Shown: positions 35,001 to 40,725 of the stretch, piece after piece | How the letters are laid out: every line of letters starts with the position of its first letter | Position numbering within the stretch: position 1 is the first letter of the stretch | NCBI GenBank assembly: GCA_021772615.1 | Contig: JAJFLQ010000079.1 | Span: 1 to 50,043 of the forward strand | DNA from: Verrucomicrobiota bacterium | Lineage (GTDB): Bacteria > Verrucomicrobiota > Lentisphaeria > JABSQK01 > JAJFLO01 | DNA length: 50,043 bases | Reading direction: 5' to 3' | Translations under genes and position numbers: made by a program | The notes under the pieces: generated by a model | Database searches by the model: none | The model's input: the letters and a program-made list of their open reading frames with translations, nothing else | Told to the model about the DNA's origin: nothing

Positions 35001-36793
35001 TGTTGTGGACCGACGTACCAGGAGCCACGAAATACTACGTCTATCACAGCACGTCAACGAGTAATTTTCAGGAATTTTTCGTCGACAGCGACGGGTCGCC
35101 GTATCTCTATTCCAGCGACGCCGCCGGCACGCAGGGTGCACCGGCGACCATCAACACTACCGGGGGGAACCTGATTGTTGCCGGTGATGCGACGGTGAAC
35201 GAAGATTTGTTCGTCTTCGGAAGAATCGGTGCCGGTACGACCAGTCCCGATGTCGCATTGCACGTTGAAGGCAGCAAGCCGGATATTCGAATTTCATCGA
35301 CGGATGTAGTGGCCACCGGCGACAAAATCGGGGAGATCCAGTTCGAAGGCAATGGCGGCAGCAGCATGGATATCGGCGCTACGATCCGGGCACGCACAGA
35401 TTCGACCTGGGGCTCATCATCGCCGACCACGTTGGAGTTCTACACCCAGGATCAATCGGCCGGCACCGGGCTCAATGCGCCGCGGATGGTGATCGACTCA
35501 GAGGGCGAGGTCGGTATTGGGACAGACTCGCCGGAAACAACCATCGACATGCAGAGCACCAGCCCGGTGCTTCGCCTGCGCGACAGCGACAATGGCGGTG
35601 GAGACGCCTCCAGTGCCTTGATCGAATTCGGGCAGACGGAAGGGGGCGTCTGGGACCGCACCGGATTCATCGGCGACGCCTCAAGCGGCGACCGCAACCT
35701 CCACATCGCCGCCGACTCGGGATACAACATCCAGATGTCCGCCGGTGGGCAATCGACGGTCACGGACCCGCATTTTGTGATCAAATCAGACGGCAATGTC
35801 GGCATCGACACGAGCAGTCCCGACGCGAAGCTCGAGGTGACATCCTACAGCCCGTCAGTCGACCCGTTTCAGGTGAATACACAGACAGGCCTCACTTTGG
35901 ATCAGAGCAATACGTCGCATAACAGCTCGCACAACAGCGGCGACAGGTGGCAATCGTTCACCGCGGGATCGACTGCCGAGTTGGGAAAAGTGACGGTCAT
36001 CTCCGGTACTGATAATAGTGGAACAATGACGATTTATCAGGGAGAGGGCACCGGTGGCGCTGTTTTGGCAACCGAAGGATACGGCAACCTCAACGTAAGC
36101 GCGGAAACGGAAATTGTTCTCAGCAGTCCTCCTGTCTTGACATCCGGTATTACATACACGATTCGCATGAACAGCATCCAATGGCTGGAGAATCATGGAG
36201 CGACCAATCCATACCCCCTGGGCCGGAATGACGAGGACGGAACGCACGATTACTATTTCAAAACGTTTCTCTTCACGCCGTCGGTCGCCTTCGAGGTCAG
36301 GGGCGACGGCAATACGTGGCATTACGGCACCCTGGTGAATTCATCGGATCGGCGGTTGAAGGAAAACATTGTCCGGATCAATCACGCATTGGATAAGGTC
36401 CTGGATATGAACGGCTATTATTTCAATCGAATCAGTAAATCCGATGACCGCGAGATCGGATTGATCGCGCAGGAGGTGCAGGCGATCGTACCGGAGCTTG
36501 TCAGTACAATCGATGATGAAAATGGTTATCTCGGCGTGAGTTATCAGGGCGTCGGTCCTTTGCTTGTGGAGGCATTGAAGGAGTTGCATGCCAAGCACGA
36601 CGCCGAGTTGGCCGCGCGCGACACCATTATTGCGTCACAGGGCGAGGCGTTGTCTGCGGTGAACACCCGCATGGCCGACATGGAGCAGTCGATGAAGCGT
36701 CTCGAAGAGTTGCTGGCGCTGAAGCTGGAGATCGACGCGGCAAGGGCGTTATCCGCCACGGGCGAAAATGACGAAGTACCAAATGATAAATGA
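29057..36793 (+). CDS. Giant exported protein with VGIGT repeats, LVIVD propeller and S74 chaperone domain
   Basis: The 2578-residue protein starts with a signal peptide (about 1-26, cleavage after APAQA), then the N-terminal beta domain typical of exported tail-fiber-like proteins (MSFQGLLLDDNDNPLPG). Many modules of the form VGIGT..P...LDVVGN and KFIGDGSMLTGI follow, like those in phage-type head and tail fibers. Residues about 1548-1893 hold seven LVIVD repeats of about 52 residues (VSGTTAYVTSS, SLTIIDVS), probably a seven-bladed propeller. Fibronectin-like modules lie near 32217-32540 and 34844-35165. The C-terminus is a peptidase-S74 intramolecular chaperone: NSSDRRLKENI at Ser2429-Ser2430, then IGLIAQEVQAIVPELV, then a coiled coil. 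S74 domains trimerise fibers and cut themselves off. Confidence 0.88.
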   Translation: MSKFIRSILFVLLVAMYFCTIAPAQADVPRTMSFQGLLLDDNDNPLPGSVNLTIRLFDQASAGTQLFTEDHSGVALDNGVYAIQIGAPSLPGGIPDSVVAGNDVWLEVVVDGNTLTTRIEITSVLHALKARMAEKLVVPGTATDAVTVDGAGDVSVTGDVVAAKFIGDGSMLTNLSIDMHSLDSADGSVADALFVDNAGNVGLGTNSPAGPFHILCADCTDPVLDQSSENANGADIVMSVSQTFTAGVDGAFARIDFRNTIGAGNAAILNIYAGAGTGGNLLRTEDVVFGTNGTFTEYGIMSTISLVNGQQYTFEFTSESAFAPSVDDSNSYAGGDSSLPGNDLIFRTWVIPAVTTLIADDAGNIGIGTASPTEALDVVGNIRADKFLGDGSMLTGIADADADAGNELNTTLELNGTSLELTDAGGTLSTDLSGFIDDGDWSVDGDDIYRDLGNVGIGTDSPGERLHVIDTATVEREVIAKFQTSDAPADYFSIENNDTIDNTFGPMLRGHHESTPDSPGIMIQGSTSAASDTGTGPMIRLSASRDFVAPVVNRDLLSVKNHQDEVFRIDNAGNVGIGTPTPDEALDVVGNAKATKFIGDGSMLTGIDWGAITGIPADVDTDNTDDLTTGNFAGALDAVYVNEGQAPAAGDITGSYSAGLTVGADSVALATDTTGNYVATVNGDAQVGVSGSGSEDAAVSLSINTNSLDFAHLKNVLDLDAATEVNLGASNLTIDLDSSGEFIIADGGVATHVFAANGNVGIGTASPESRLHIANTIATIPNGPTATGIHLGADGAGAPTIQLYSPEVGSIIDFTDGAGEDADWRIIAGASNLSLGATITANGIHIDTAGNIGVGTTTPTEKLTVAGTIESTTGGIKFPDGSVMSSAAGSGGVSPAFSVYRDGPQTISTSGWEKVKWTLEEFDSNNNFLHDTDDSGGAEESRFTPNVPGRYILTATVTFDEIDNGRWANMSIYKNGQNFKQGVSIGNGISTDYRISATAVVDANGTSDYFEIWVQNSDLVSRDIGYEAGTGQLSTFFSGARIDGGGKIESALSPPSSPTATPSTGGSLPSGTHFFKITALNANGETTPSTEVSATVDGGSTNAIQVTWGDVPGATGYRVYHGTSSDGQDEYFTDADGSPYDYTSDAAGTANTPPVVNTTGIDLTVLGSQTIGGSQIVTNDFSADTTTLVVDAANNRVGIGTDAPEDVLTVAGDVGVAGDINSSGLVNGRDMDADGIKLDTIATNAADTTDDSWTGTTDVSVTTGNVGIGTASPESRLHIANTIGTIPNGPTVTGIHMGADGAGAPTIQLYSPEVGSVIDFTDGAGEDADWRIIAGASNLSLGATITANGINIDTAGNIGIGTDAPESLLHLRREGAVELTMDRIDGSSNSLNINMRKARGSVGALTQVNSGDSVGGLRMWGHDGSAYRSIAGIRAVVEDGVTTGIVPGRLELSTTDATGASLERLRITSDGNVGIGIGAPSAKFEVAGNAKITGDIHVTGEFQVDGGITGELGIGTNDPMAALHLNGSTAVTFKTPILLSEIHNGDGTYTTELNGSDSVFVSGTTAYVYAANGGHFTIFDVSNPASPVLQSHVFNDGGTFDKLGNAGGVFVSGTTAYVTSSGFSSLTIIDVSDPVSPGLLAVASDEDGMFQKLLTPQSVYVSGTTAYVTSSSDSSLTIIDVSTPSSPQLLAEVTDGDVGFTKLDGAYSVHVSDTTAYVASFNDNSLTIIDVSDLLGSGPQPLAEVTDEVGGFTKLEGANSVYVSGTTAYVTSWSDHSLTIIDVSDLMGAGPQLLAEVTDEVGGFTKLEGANSVFVSGTTAYVTSSVEHSLTIIDVSNPSSPQLLAELYDDDGTFSQLAGAVQVYVSGTTAYVPSGTDNSLTIMDIGNYVDLIAENHVGIGTTTPSEALELGSGGNVLVAAGNVMIDRLFAPTGVSAIPATGGSLQTGVHFFKVSAVNNNGESLPSLEVTTFVDGSTNTAVQVLWTDVPGATKYYVYHSTSTSNFQEFFVDSDGSPYLYSSDAAGTQGAPATINTTGGNLIVAGDATVNEDLFVFGRIGAGTTSPDVALHVEGSKPDIRISSTDVVATGDKIGEIQFEGNGGSSMDIGATIRARTDSTWGSSSPTTLEFYTQDQSAGTGLNAPRMVIDSEGEVGIGTDSPETTIDMQSTSPVLRLRDSDNGGGDASSALIEFGQTEGGVWDRTGFIGDASSGDRNLHIAADSGYNIQMSAGGQSTVTDPHFVIKSDGNVGIDTSSPDAKLEVTSYSPSVDPFQVNTQTGLTLDQSNTSHNSSHNSGDRWQSFTAGSTAELGKVTVISGTDNSGTMTIYQGEGTGGAVLATEGYGNLNVSAETEIVLSSPPVLTSGITYTIRMNSIQWLENHGATNPYPLGRNDEDGTHDYYFKTFLFTPSVAFEVRGDGNTWHYGTLVNSSDRRLKENIVRINHALDKVLDMNGYYFNRISKSDDREIGLIAQEVQAIVPELVSTIDDENGYLGVSYQGVGPLLVEALKELHAKHDAELAARDTIIASQGEALSAVNTRMADMEQSMKRLEELLALKLEIDAARALSATGENDEVPNDK
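31331..31613 (+). repeat. Internal duplication in the giant gene, copy A
   Basis: This 283-bp stretch recurs at 32849-33131, 1518 bp (506 codons) away in the same frame, with mostly synonymous differences. It encodes a VGIGTASPESRLHIANTI module and the IIDFTDGAGEDADWRIIAG segment after it. Such pairs allow in-frame loss or gain by recombination. Confidence 0.8.
32849..33131 (+). repeat. Internal duplication in the giant gene, copy B
   Basis: Second copy of the module at 31331-31613. The protein differs at only a few positions (for example TIATIP against TIGTIP, and HLGADG against HMGADG). Confidence 0.8.
33700..34735 (+). repeat. Seven tandem LVIVD propeller repeats
   Basis: Seven units, each with a (Y/F/H)VS(G/D)TTAYV strand and a SLTI(I/M)D(V/I) strand, recur at about 156 bp. 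Units five and six (from about 34280 and 34436) are nearly identical in DNA over roughly 100 bp, so they duplicated recently. Confidence 0.85.
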
Positions 36794-37099
36794 CGAAGGG
36801 TGTTTTCGCGCAGAGACGCAGAGACGCTGAGAAGGGATGGAACAACGGCTGAATGGAGAAGATAAGTAATATTTAACCTCCGCGCCTCTGCGCCTCCGCG
36901 CGAGAATTAAAATAACAAGGATCGACTTTGAGCAGGATCGGTGAAATTCAGGAGCTAACGCGAAATCGGTTGTGTTTGCCGAATCACTCAAGGTGGCAAG
37001 GTTCGAGTGATTACGGCTTATGAAGATAAACCTTAGGCAATCAATTGAGACTTAAATTATGGAATTCTGGAAAGGCGAGAAATGCGAATGTGTCTTTTC

Positions 37100-37690
37100 T
37101 CTGCGCCTCTGCGTCTCTGCGCGAGACCAATTCGTCCGTATGGAAAAAGCAGTTATCGCGCAGAGGCGCAGAGCCGCAGAGGAAAGCGAATAATTAAAAT
37201 AATGAGTAGCGGTGAGCCCTCTGTGGCCCCTGTGTCCTCTGTGGTAAAGAGAGATCGCCGTATTGGCGGAAGGGATTTATTACCACAGAGAACACAGAGT
37301 AAAGATTCTTAAAATTAAGATATTCAGTTTTTGCCCGTAACGCGCCTTTCTCTGCGCCTCTGCGTCTCTGCGCGAGACCAATTCGGCCGTATGGAAAAGC
37401 TGTTATCGCGCAGAGTCGCAGAGCCGCAGAGAAAAGCGAATAATTAAAATAATGAGTAGCGGTGAGCCCTCTGTGGTCCCTGTGTCCTCTGTGGTAAAGA
37501 GAGATCGCCGTATTGACGGAAGGGATTTATTACCACAGAGAACACAGAGTAAAGATTATTAAAATTAAGATATTCAGTTTTTGCCCGTAACGCGCCTTTC
37601 TCTGCGCCTCTGCGTCTCTGCGCGAGACCAATTCGGCCGTATGGAAAAGCTGTTCTCGCGCAGAGGCGCAGAGCCGCAGAGAAAAGAGTA
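37100..37690. repeat. Tandem ~250-bp double stem-loop units
   Basis: Units begin at 37100, 37351 and 37601 (spacing 251 and 250 bp), and the third is cut short. Each unit has two long inverted repeats: one from TCTGCGCCTCTGCGTCTCTG paired with CGCGCAGAGGCGCAGAG, and one from CCTCTGTGGTCCCTGTGTCC paired with TTACCACAGAGAACACAGAG. The units are nearly identical, so the duplication is recent. Confidence 0.85.
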
Positions 37691-37899
37691 AAAGGAGTTA
37701 ACCCTTGGCGACTTTGCGCGAGTCCAAATCGCCCATTGTGGAGAAAAATGAAGAGGTGTCGCGCAAAGGCACAAAGACACAAAGAAAAATTACGAGAAAA
37801 ATTGGTTTCCCGCATTTTGTTGGAGTTCGCATCACCGCAGTCGCGGGATGTGCGGTTTTCACGCGTTGCGCGCATCAGCGAGGCAGGTTGGGCACGCGG

Positions 37900-37918
37900 C
37901 ACGCTGAAGTGCGAAATC
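37900..37918. repeat. Single CACGCTGAAG-type element
   Basis: This 19-base sequence, CACGCTGAAGTGCGAAATC, is the third relative of the elements at 19603-19621 and 19664-19682. It lies 45 bp upstream of the nucleotidyltransferase-fold gene. Confidence 0.55.
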
Positions 37919-37962
37919 CGACCATGACGGCGTATGAATAATCCAGATTTGGAATAACGGTA

Positions 37963-38760
37963 TTGGAAAATCCTTATATCGCATTACATCGGGAGTTCAA
38001 GAAGGCGGGAGCTGATGTGCTTATCTGTTCTGGCCAGGCCTGTGTGTTGTATGGCATCGCCGATTTTTCAAAAGACGGCGACTGGATCGTTCGCGAGGAC
38101 ACCCGTAGCTGTCGTGCGGTGGTAGACGTGCTCGCTGCGAAAAAGGCGCGGTACCGGCTCGGCGCGCCGCTGGACGTCAGGTGGCTCAAGGAGGGGTGGA
38201 CCAGCCATTTCGAGTATAAAACTGGAACGGGATTCCGGTGTCGAGTCGATTTTTTTTCGCGACCACCGAGGATTTTGGATGTCGATGCTATGTGGCAACA
38301 TGCGATTCACGACGGCGATGTGTCGATCCTGGATATCGAGGATCTGATAAAAATGAAACGAACACAGCGACTGAAAGATTATCCGATCATCGGCGCATTG
38401 GCCGAGGTTGGAGGGCTCGAAATCGGTGAACCGCGAATTGCGCTGAATTACCTTCAAGACTTTGATCTCTTGAAAGATGCGGTAACGACCTGGCCCGATG
38501 CCGCCGCCGCGTGCCGGCGTAATGCGGTGCAGTTAATTTGCGCAGCCGCAGATCGGGCTGCGGTCGTCAATGCGATTGCACAGGAACAGGATCAACATAT
38601 TCAAGAGGACAGATCAAGGTTGCAAAGAATGAAGGACATTCAGGGCGACTATCCCGACATATTCCGGCAGGCCCAAAAACGGTGGATTGTTGACGGGACG
38701 GATTTGAATGCGCAGCACACTGAGTTGGTAGCGCTTGCGCGAGGCTTGATTGAATCATGA
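37963..38760 (+). CDS. Nucleotidyltransferase-fold protein, AbiEii-like
   Basis: A TTG start at 37963, with an in-frame stop at 37939-37941, gives 265 residues. The N-terminal half has the pattern of MNT/AbiEii nucleotidyltransferases: a CSGQACVLYGIADF helix in place of GG.A...G, then SKDGDWIV with the D-x-D metal pair, then RVDFF as the third acidic position. A later IEDLIKMKRTQRLKDYPII block matches the DLI..K...R.KD signature of this group. The C-terminal 100 residues are helical. AbiEii-type enzymes act as toxins by adding nucleotides to tRNA or proteins. The gene lies in a repeat island and overlaps a small downstream gene by 4 bp, like a toxin with its partner. Toxicity is an inference. 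Confidence 0.65.
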   Translation: MENPYIALHREFKKAGADVLICSGQACVLYGIADFSKDGDWIVREDTRSCRAVVDVLAAKKARYRLGAPLDVRWLKEGWTSHFEYKTGTGFRCRVDFFSRPPRILDVDAMWQHAIHDGDVSILDIEDLIKMKRTQRLKDYPIIGALAEVGGLEIGEPRIALNYLQDFDLLKDAVTTWPDAAAACRRNAVQLICAAADRAAVVNAIAQEQDQHIQEDRSRLQRMKDIQGDYPDIFRQAQKRWIVDGTDLNAQHTELVALARGLIES

Positions 38761-38990
38761 GCCGAAACCGGGAAATAAGTATCCGTTTACTGAAGCCGTA
38801 TAAAATATCCGACCGCTGCCCGTATCTCAGTGAAGAGCAACGGCGACTGAGCACACTGACGTTGGACGAACGGATTACGGCGGCGGCGGAATGGCTGATG
38901 CTGGTCGAATCAATGCCGCGTGTGAAACCGTTAAAGCAGTACGAGCCGAACAAGACGCAACGGGCGGAGTCAGCTGAGCGGCACCGGTAA
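38757..38990 (+). CDS. Small basic protein coupled to the nucleotidyltransferase gene
   Basis: The 77-residue protein starts in an ATGA overlap with the upstream gene, so the two are translated together. It is charged, with a helical centre (TLDERITAAAEWLMLVES) and a basic, probably disordered tail. No known domain is recognised: it lacks the HEPN R-x4-6-H motif and any clear helix-turn-helix. By position it could be an antitoxin or cofactor of the nucleotidyltransferase-like protein. Confidence 0.6.
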   Translation: MSRNREISIRLLKPYKISDRCPYLSEEQRRLSTLTLDERITAAAEWLMLVESMPRVKPLKQYEPNKTQRAESAERHR

Positions 38991-39524
38991 CGGTTTGCAG
39001 AATAAAGAGCGTGATTTTACCACAGATCGCGTGACCACGTTGCGGAACGCGACACGTGGGGACACAGAGAACACAGAGAACACAGAGAAAGGATTCTTAA
39101 AATTAAGATATTTAGTTTTTGCCCGTAACGCGCCTTTCTCTGCGCCTCTGCGACTCTGCGCGAGACCAATTCGGCCGTGTAGAAAAGCTTTTCTCGCGCA
39201 GAGTCGCAGAGCCGCAGAGGAAAGCGAATAATTAAAATAATGAGTAGCAGCAAGCCCTCTGTGGTCCCTGTGTCCTCTGTGGTAAAGTGAGATCGTTGTG
39301 TTGGCGGAAGGGATGTTTTACCACAGAGGACACAGAGAGCACAGAGTAAAGATTTAGAAGTTAATAATTTTAGTTTTTTCCGTAACACGCCGTTCTCTGC
39401 GTCTCTGCGCGAGAACAATTCGTCCGTGTAGAAAAGCTGTTATCGCGCAGAGTCGCAGAGGAAAGATTGTTATGTTTTAGGTGGTCGACAAAATGATTGT
39501 CGCGCCTGAAAAGGTATTGTTTGC
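38991..39524. repeat. Repeat-filled intergenic island, middle part
   Basis: This 534-bp gap holds one full double stem-loop unit of the type at 37100-37690 (about 39012-39300) and a second partial unit to 39466. The first carries a 33-bp insertion at 39027-39059. Frames on the minus strand here are translated repeat, not genes. Confidence 0.8.
39027..39059 (+). repeat. 33-bp nested element inside a repeat unit
   Basis: This GC-rich element interrupts the ACCACAG/GACACAGAG arm that is continuous in other copies (for example at 39317-39340). It matches the reverse complement of 40215-40247 at 32 of 33 positions. It contains CGTGACCACGTTGC and GCGACACGTG dyads. Confidence 0.85.
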
Positions 39525-39758
39525 ATGCCAACTATCGAAATCGCGGGATACAAATTTCGGTTTTACTCGTCGGACATTAATGAACCGCCACATGTTCATG
39601 TGATTCGAGACGAACACGAAGCCAAAGTTTGGCTAAGACCCGTGAAGGTCGCATACAATCGCGGCTATATTGATGCGAAATTAAATCGGATTGTCAAATT
39701 AACACGCCAGAACGAAGATAGATTTTTGGAGGCATGGAATGCTTATTTCGGCAGATAA
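39525..39758 (+). CDS. DUF4160 protein
   Basis: The 77-residue protein matches the DUF4160 family across its length: MPTIEIAGYKFRFYS, NEPPHVHV (with the conserved His pair), and a C-terminal basic helix ending in WNAYFG. The ATG follows AAAAGG by about 11 bases. DUF4160 genes are almost always paired with a DUF2442 gene, as here (20-bp overlap), and the pair is widely regarded as a probable toxin-antitoxin module. The target and mechanism are not established. Confidence 0.85.
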   Translation: MPTIEIAGYKFRFYSSDINEPPHVHVIRDEHEAKVWLRPVKVAYNRGYIDAKLNRIVKLTRQNEDRFLEAWNAYFGR

Positions 39759-40005
39759 AGAGATGCAGCTGGTACGAGCAACAAACGTAAAATTCCATGA
39801 TAATTTCATGTCAGTGGCCCTGAGTGACAACCGCGAAATCACAATCCGGATAGACAATATTAACTGGTTGAAATGGTTGGCGGCAGCCACGCCGTCGCAG
39901 CGCGAGAAATGGATACTTGAGCCTGGAGGTTATGCGATCTACTGGGACGAGTTGGATGACGGCGTCGAAGTCTGTCATTTGCTCAGTTTGGACTCACTAT
40001 CGTAA
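39739..40005 (+). CDS. DUF2442 protein
   Basis: The 88-residue protein belongs to the DUF2442 family, with VKFHDNFMSVALSDNREITI and the conserved WDELDDGVEVCHLL near the C-terminus. It overlaps the DUF4160 gene by 20 bp and has a strong GGAGG six bases before its ATG, so it can be translated independently and at a higher rate than its partner, which would suit an antitoxin. Function unproven. Confidence 0.85.
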   Translation: MLISADKEMQLVRATNVKFHDNFMSVALSDNREITIRIDNINWLKWLAAATPSQREKWILEPGGYAIYWDELDDGVEVCHLLSLDSLS

Positions 40006-40082
40006 TCGTACGTCGGCGACACCGCGCACCGACGACTCGGCTGTTTTGCAGAAGGGCTAACCGTTGCGATTGGATGTCGCGC

Positions 40083-40121
40083 ATCACGTGACCCCGTTGT
40101 CACGGGCTACGTGACTCACGG
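40083..40121 (+). repeat. TCACGTGACC hairpin related to the nested element
   Basis: The arms TCACGT/ACGTGA and CCCGT/ACGGG pair around a short loop. The first 15 bases resemble the 33-bp element at 39027-39059 (TC-CGTGACC-CGTTG), so this is probably a diverged relative. Confidence 0.5.
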
Positions 40122-40214
40122 TGGGAGGCGCAGGTAAGGATACAGACTAAGAGCCGATTTTAATTTTAATGCATTTTTTACTCCGTAGCGTGTTCTTCTT
40201 TGCGCCTTTGCGTC

Positions 40215-40247
40215 CCACGAGTCGCGTTCCGCAACGTGGTCACGCGA
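40215..40247 (-). repeat. 33-bp nested element, inverted copy
   Basis: It interrupts a TTTGCGCCTTTGCGTC/TCTGCGCGAG arm that is continuous in other units. Its reverse complement differs from 39027-39059 at a single base. Confidence 0.85.
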
Positions 40248-40337
40248 TCTGCGCGAGAATACTTCGGCCGTGTAGAAGATCATGCCGTTACGGTTTGATG
40301 TCGCGCAAAGCCGCCAAGCCGCAAAGAAAGAAAAAAC

Positions 40338-40363
40338 TGGAGGGACGCAGGCCTCTGCGTCCG
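40338..40363 (+). repeat. Single TGGAG-GGACGCAG hairpin element
   Basis: A 26-base copy with a perfect 8-bp stem GGACGCAG/CTGCGTCC and loop GCCT. It belongs to the same family as the pair at 26852-26920. Confidence 0.75.
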
Positions 40364-40725
40364 AAACAAACTACCGCTCAGGCAGGAACGCGAACGAGGA
40401 GCGAAAGGTTAGAAAAAGAACGAAAATTGGAAGGGATTAGCTCTTCTTGCATAACATGTAGTTCTTTGCGCCTTGGCGTCTCTGCGCGAGACCAAGTCGT
40501 CTGTGTAGAAGGAAGCTCATGCCGTGACGTATTTGTTTTCGCGCAGAGGCGCAGAGCCGCAGGGAAAAGATGAATAAGTGAAAAGTTTAGTCTGAATCCG
40601 CCTTGTGTCTTTCTCCGCGCTAGACCAATTCGGCCGTATGGAAAAGTAGTTCTCGGGCTAATGAATGCGGAGAGACACCGTAAGCGTAAGTGAAGCAAGT
40701 AATTGTAAATGGAGTTCCAATTCCC

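Larger units (their letters stand above)
36794..37962. repeat. Repeat-filled intergenic island, left part
   Basis: This 1169-bp gap has no supported gene. A CGCAGAG stem-loop lies at 36806-36905, two nearly identical tandem units at 37100-37350 and 37351-37600, a partial third to 37690, a GCGCAAAGGCAC-type arm near 37755-37790 and a CACGCTGAAG element at 37900-37918. Long frames here encode Cys-, Leu- and Arg-rich strings translated from the repeats and are not genes. Confidence 0.8.
40006..40725. repeat. Repeat-filled intergenic island, right part
   Basis: This 720-bp gap holds a hairpin at 40083-40121, CGCAGAG-type arms at about 40196-40330 and 40460-40660, the 33-bp nested element at 40215-40247, and a TGGAG hairpin at 40338-40363. 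The promoter of the right-edge giant gene should be near its end, but no clear boxes are seen. Confidence 0.75.

Noticed and set aside
29057..36793. Prophage tail-fiber locus
   Set aside because: There is a Sec signal peptide and there are no capsid, tail, lysis or integrase genes in the window.
37100..37690. CRISPR array
   Set aside because: The units are 250 bp and nearly identical throughout, with no short repeats separated by unique spacers and no cas genes.
37444..37902. 152-codon minus-strand frame rich in Cys, Leu and Arg
   Set aside because: It is translated repeat sequence (CGCAGAG and CACAGAG units), a known source of false proteins.
39017..39418. 133-codon minus-strand frame
   Set aside because: Also translated repeat; LCALCVLCG-type strings are typical of these elements.
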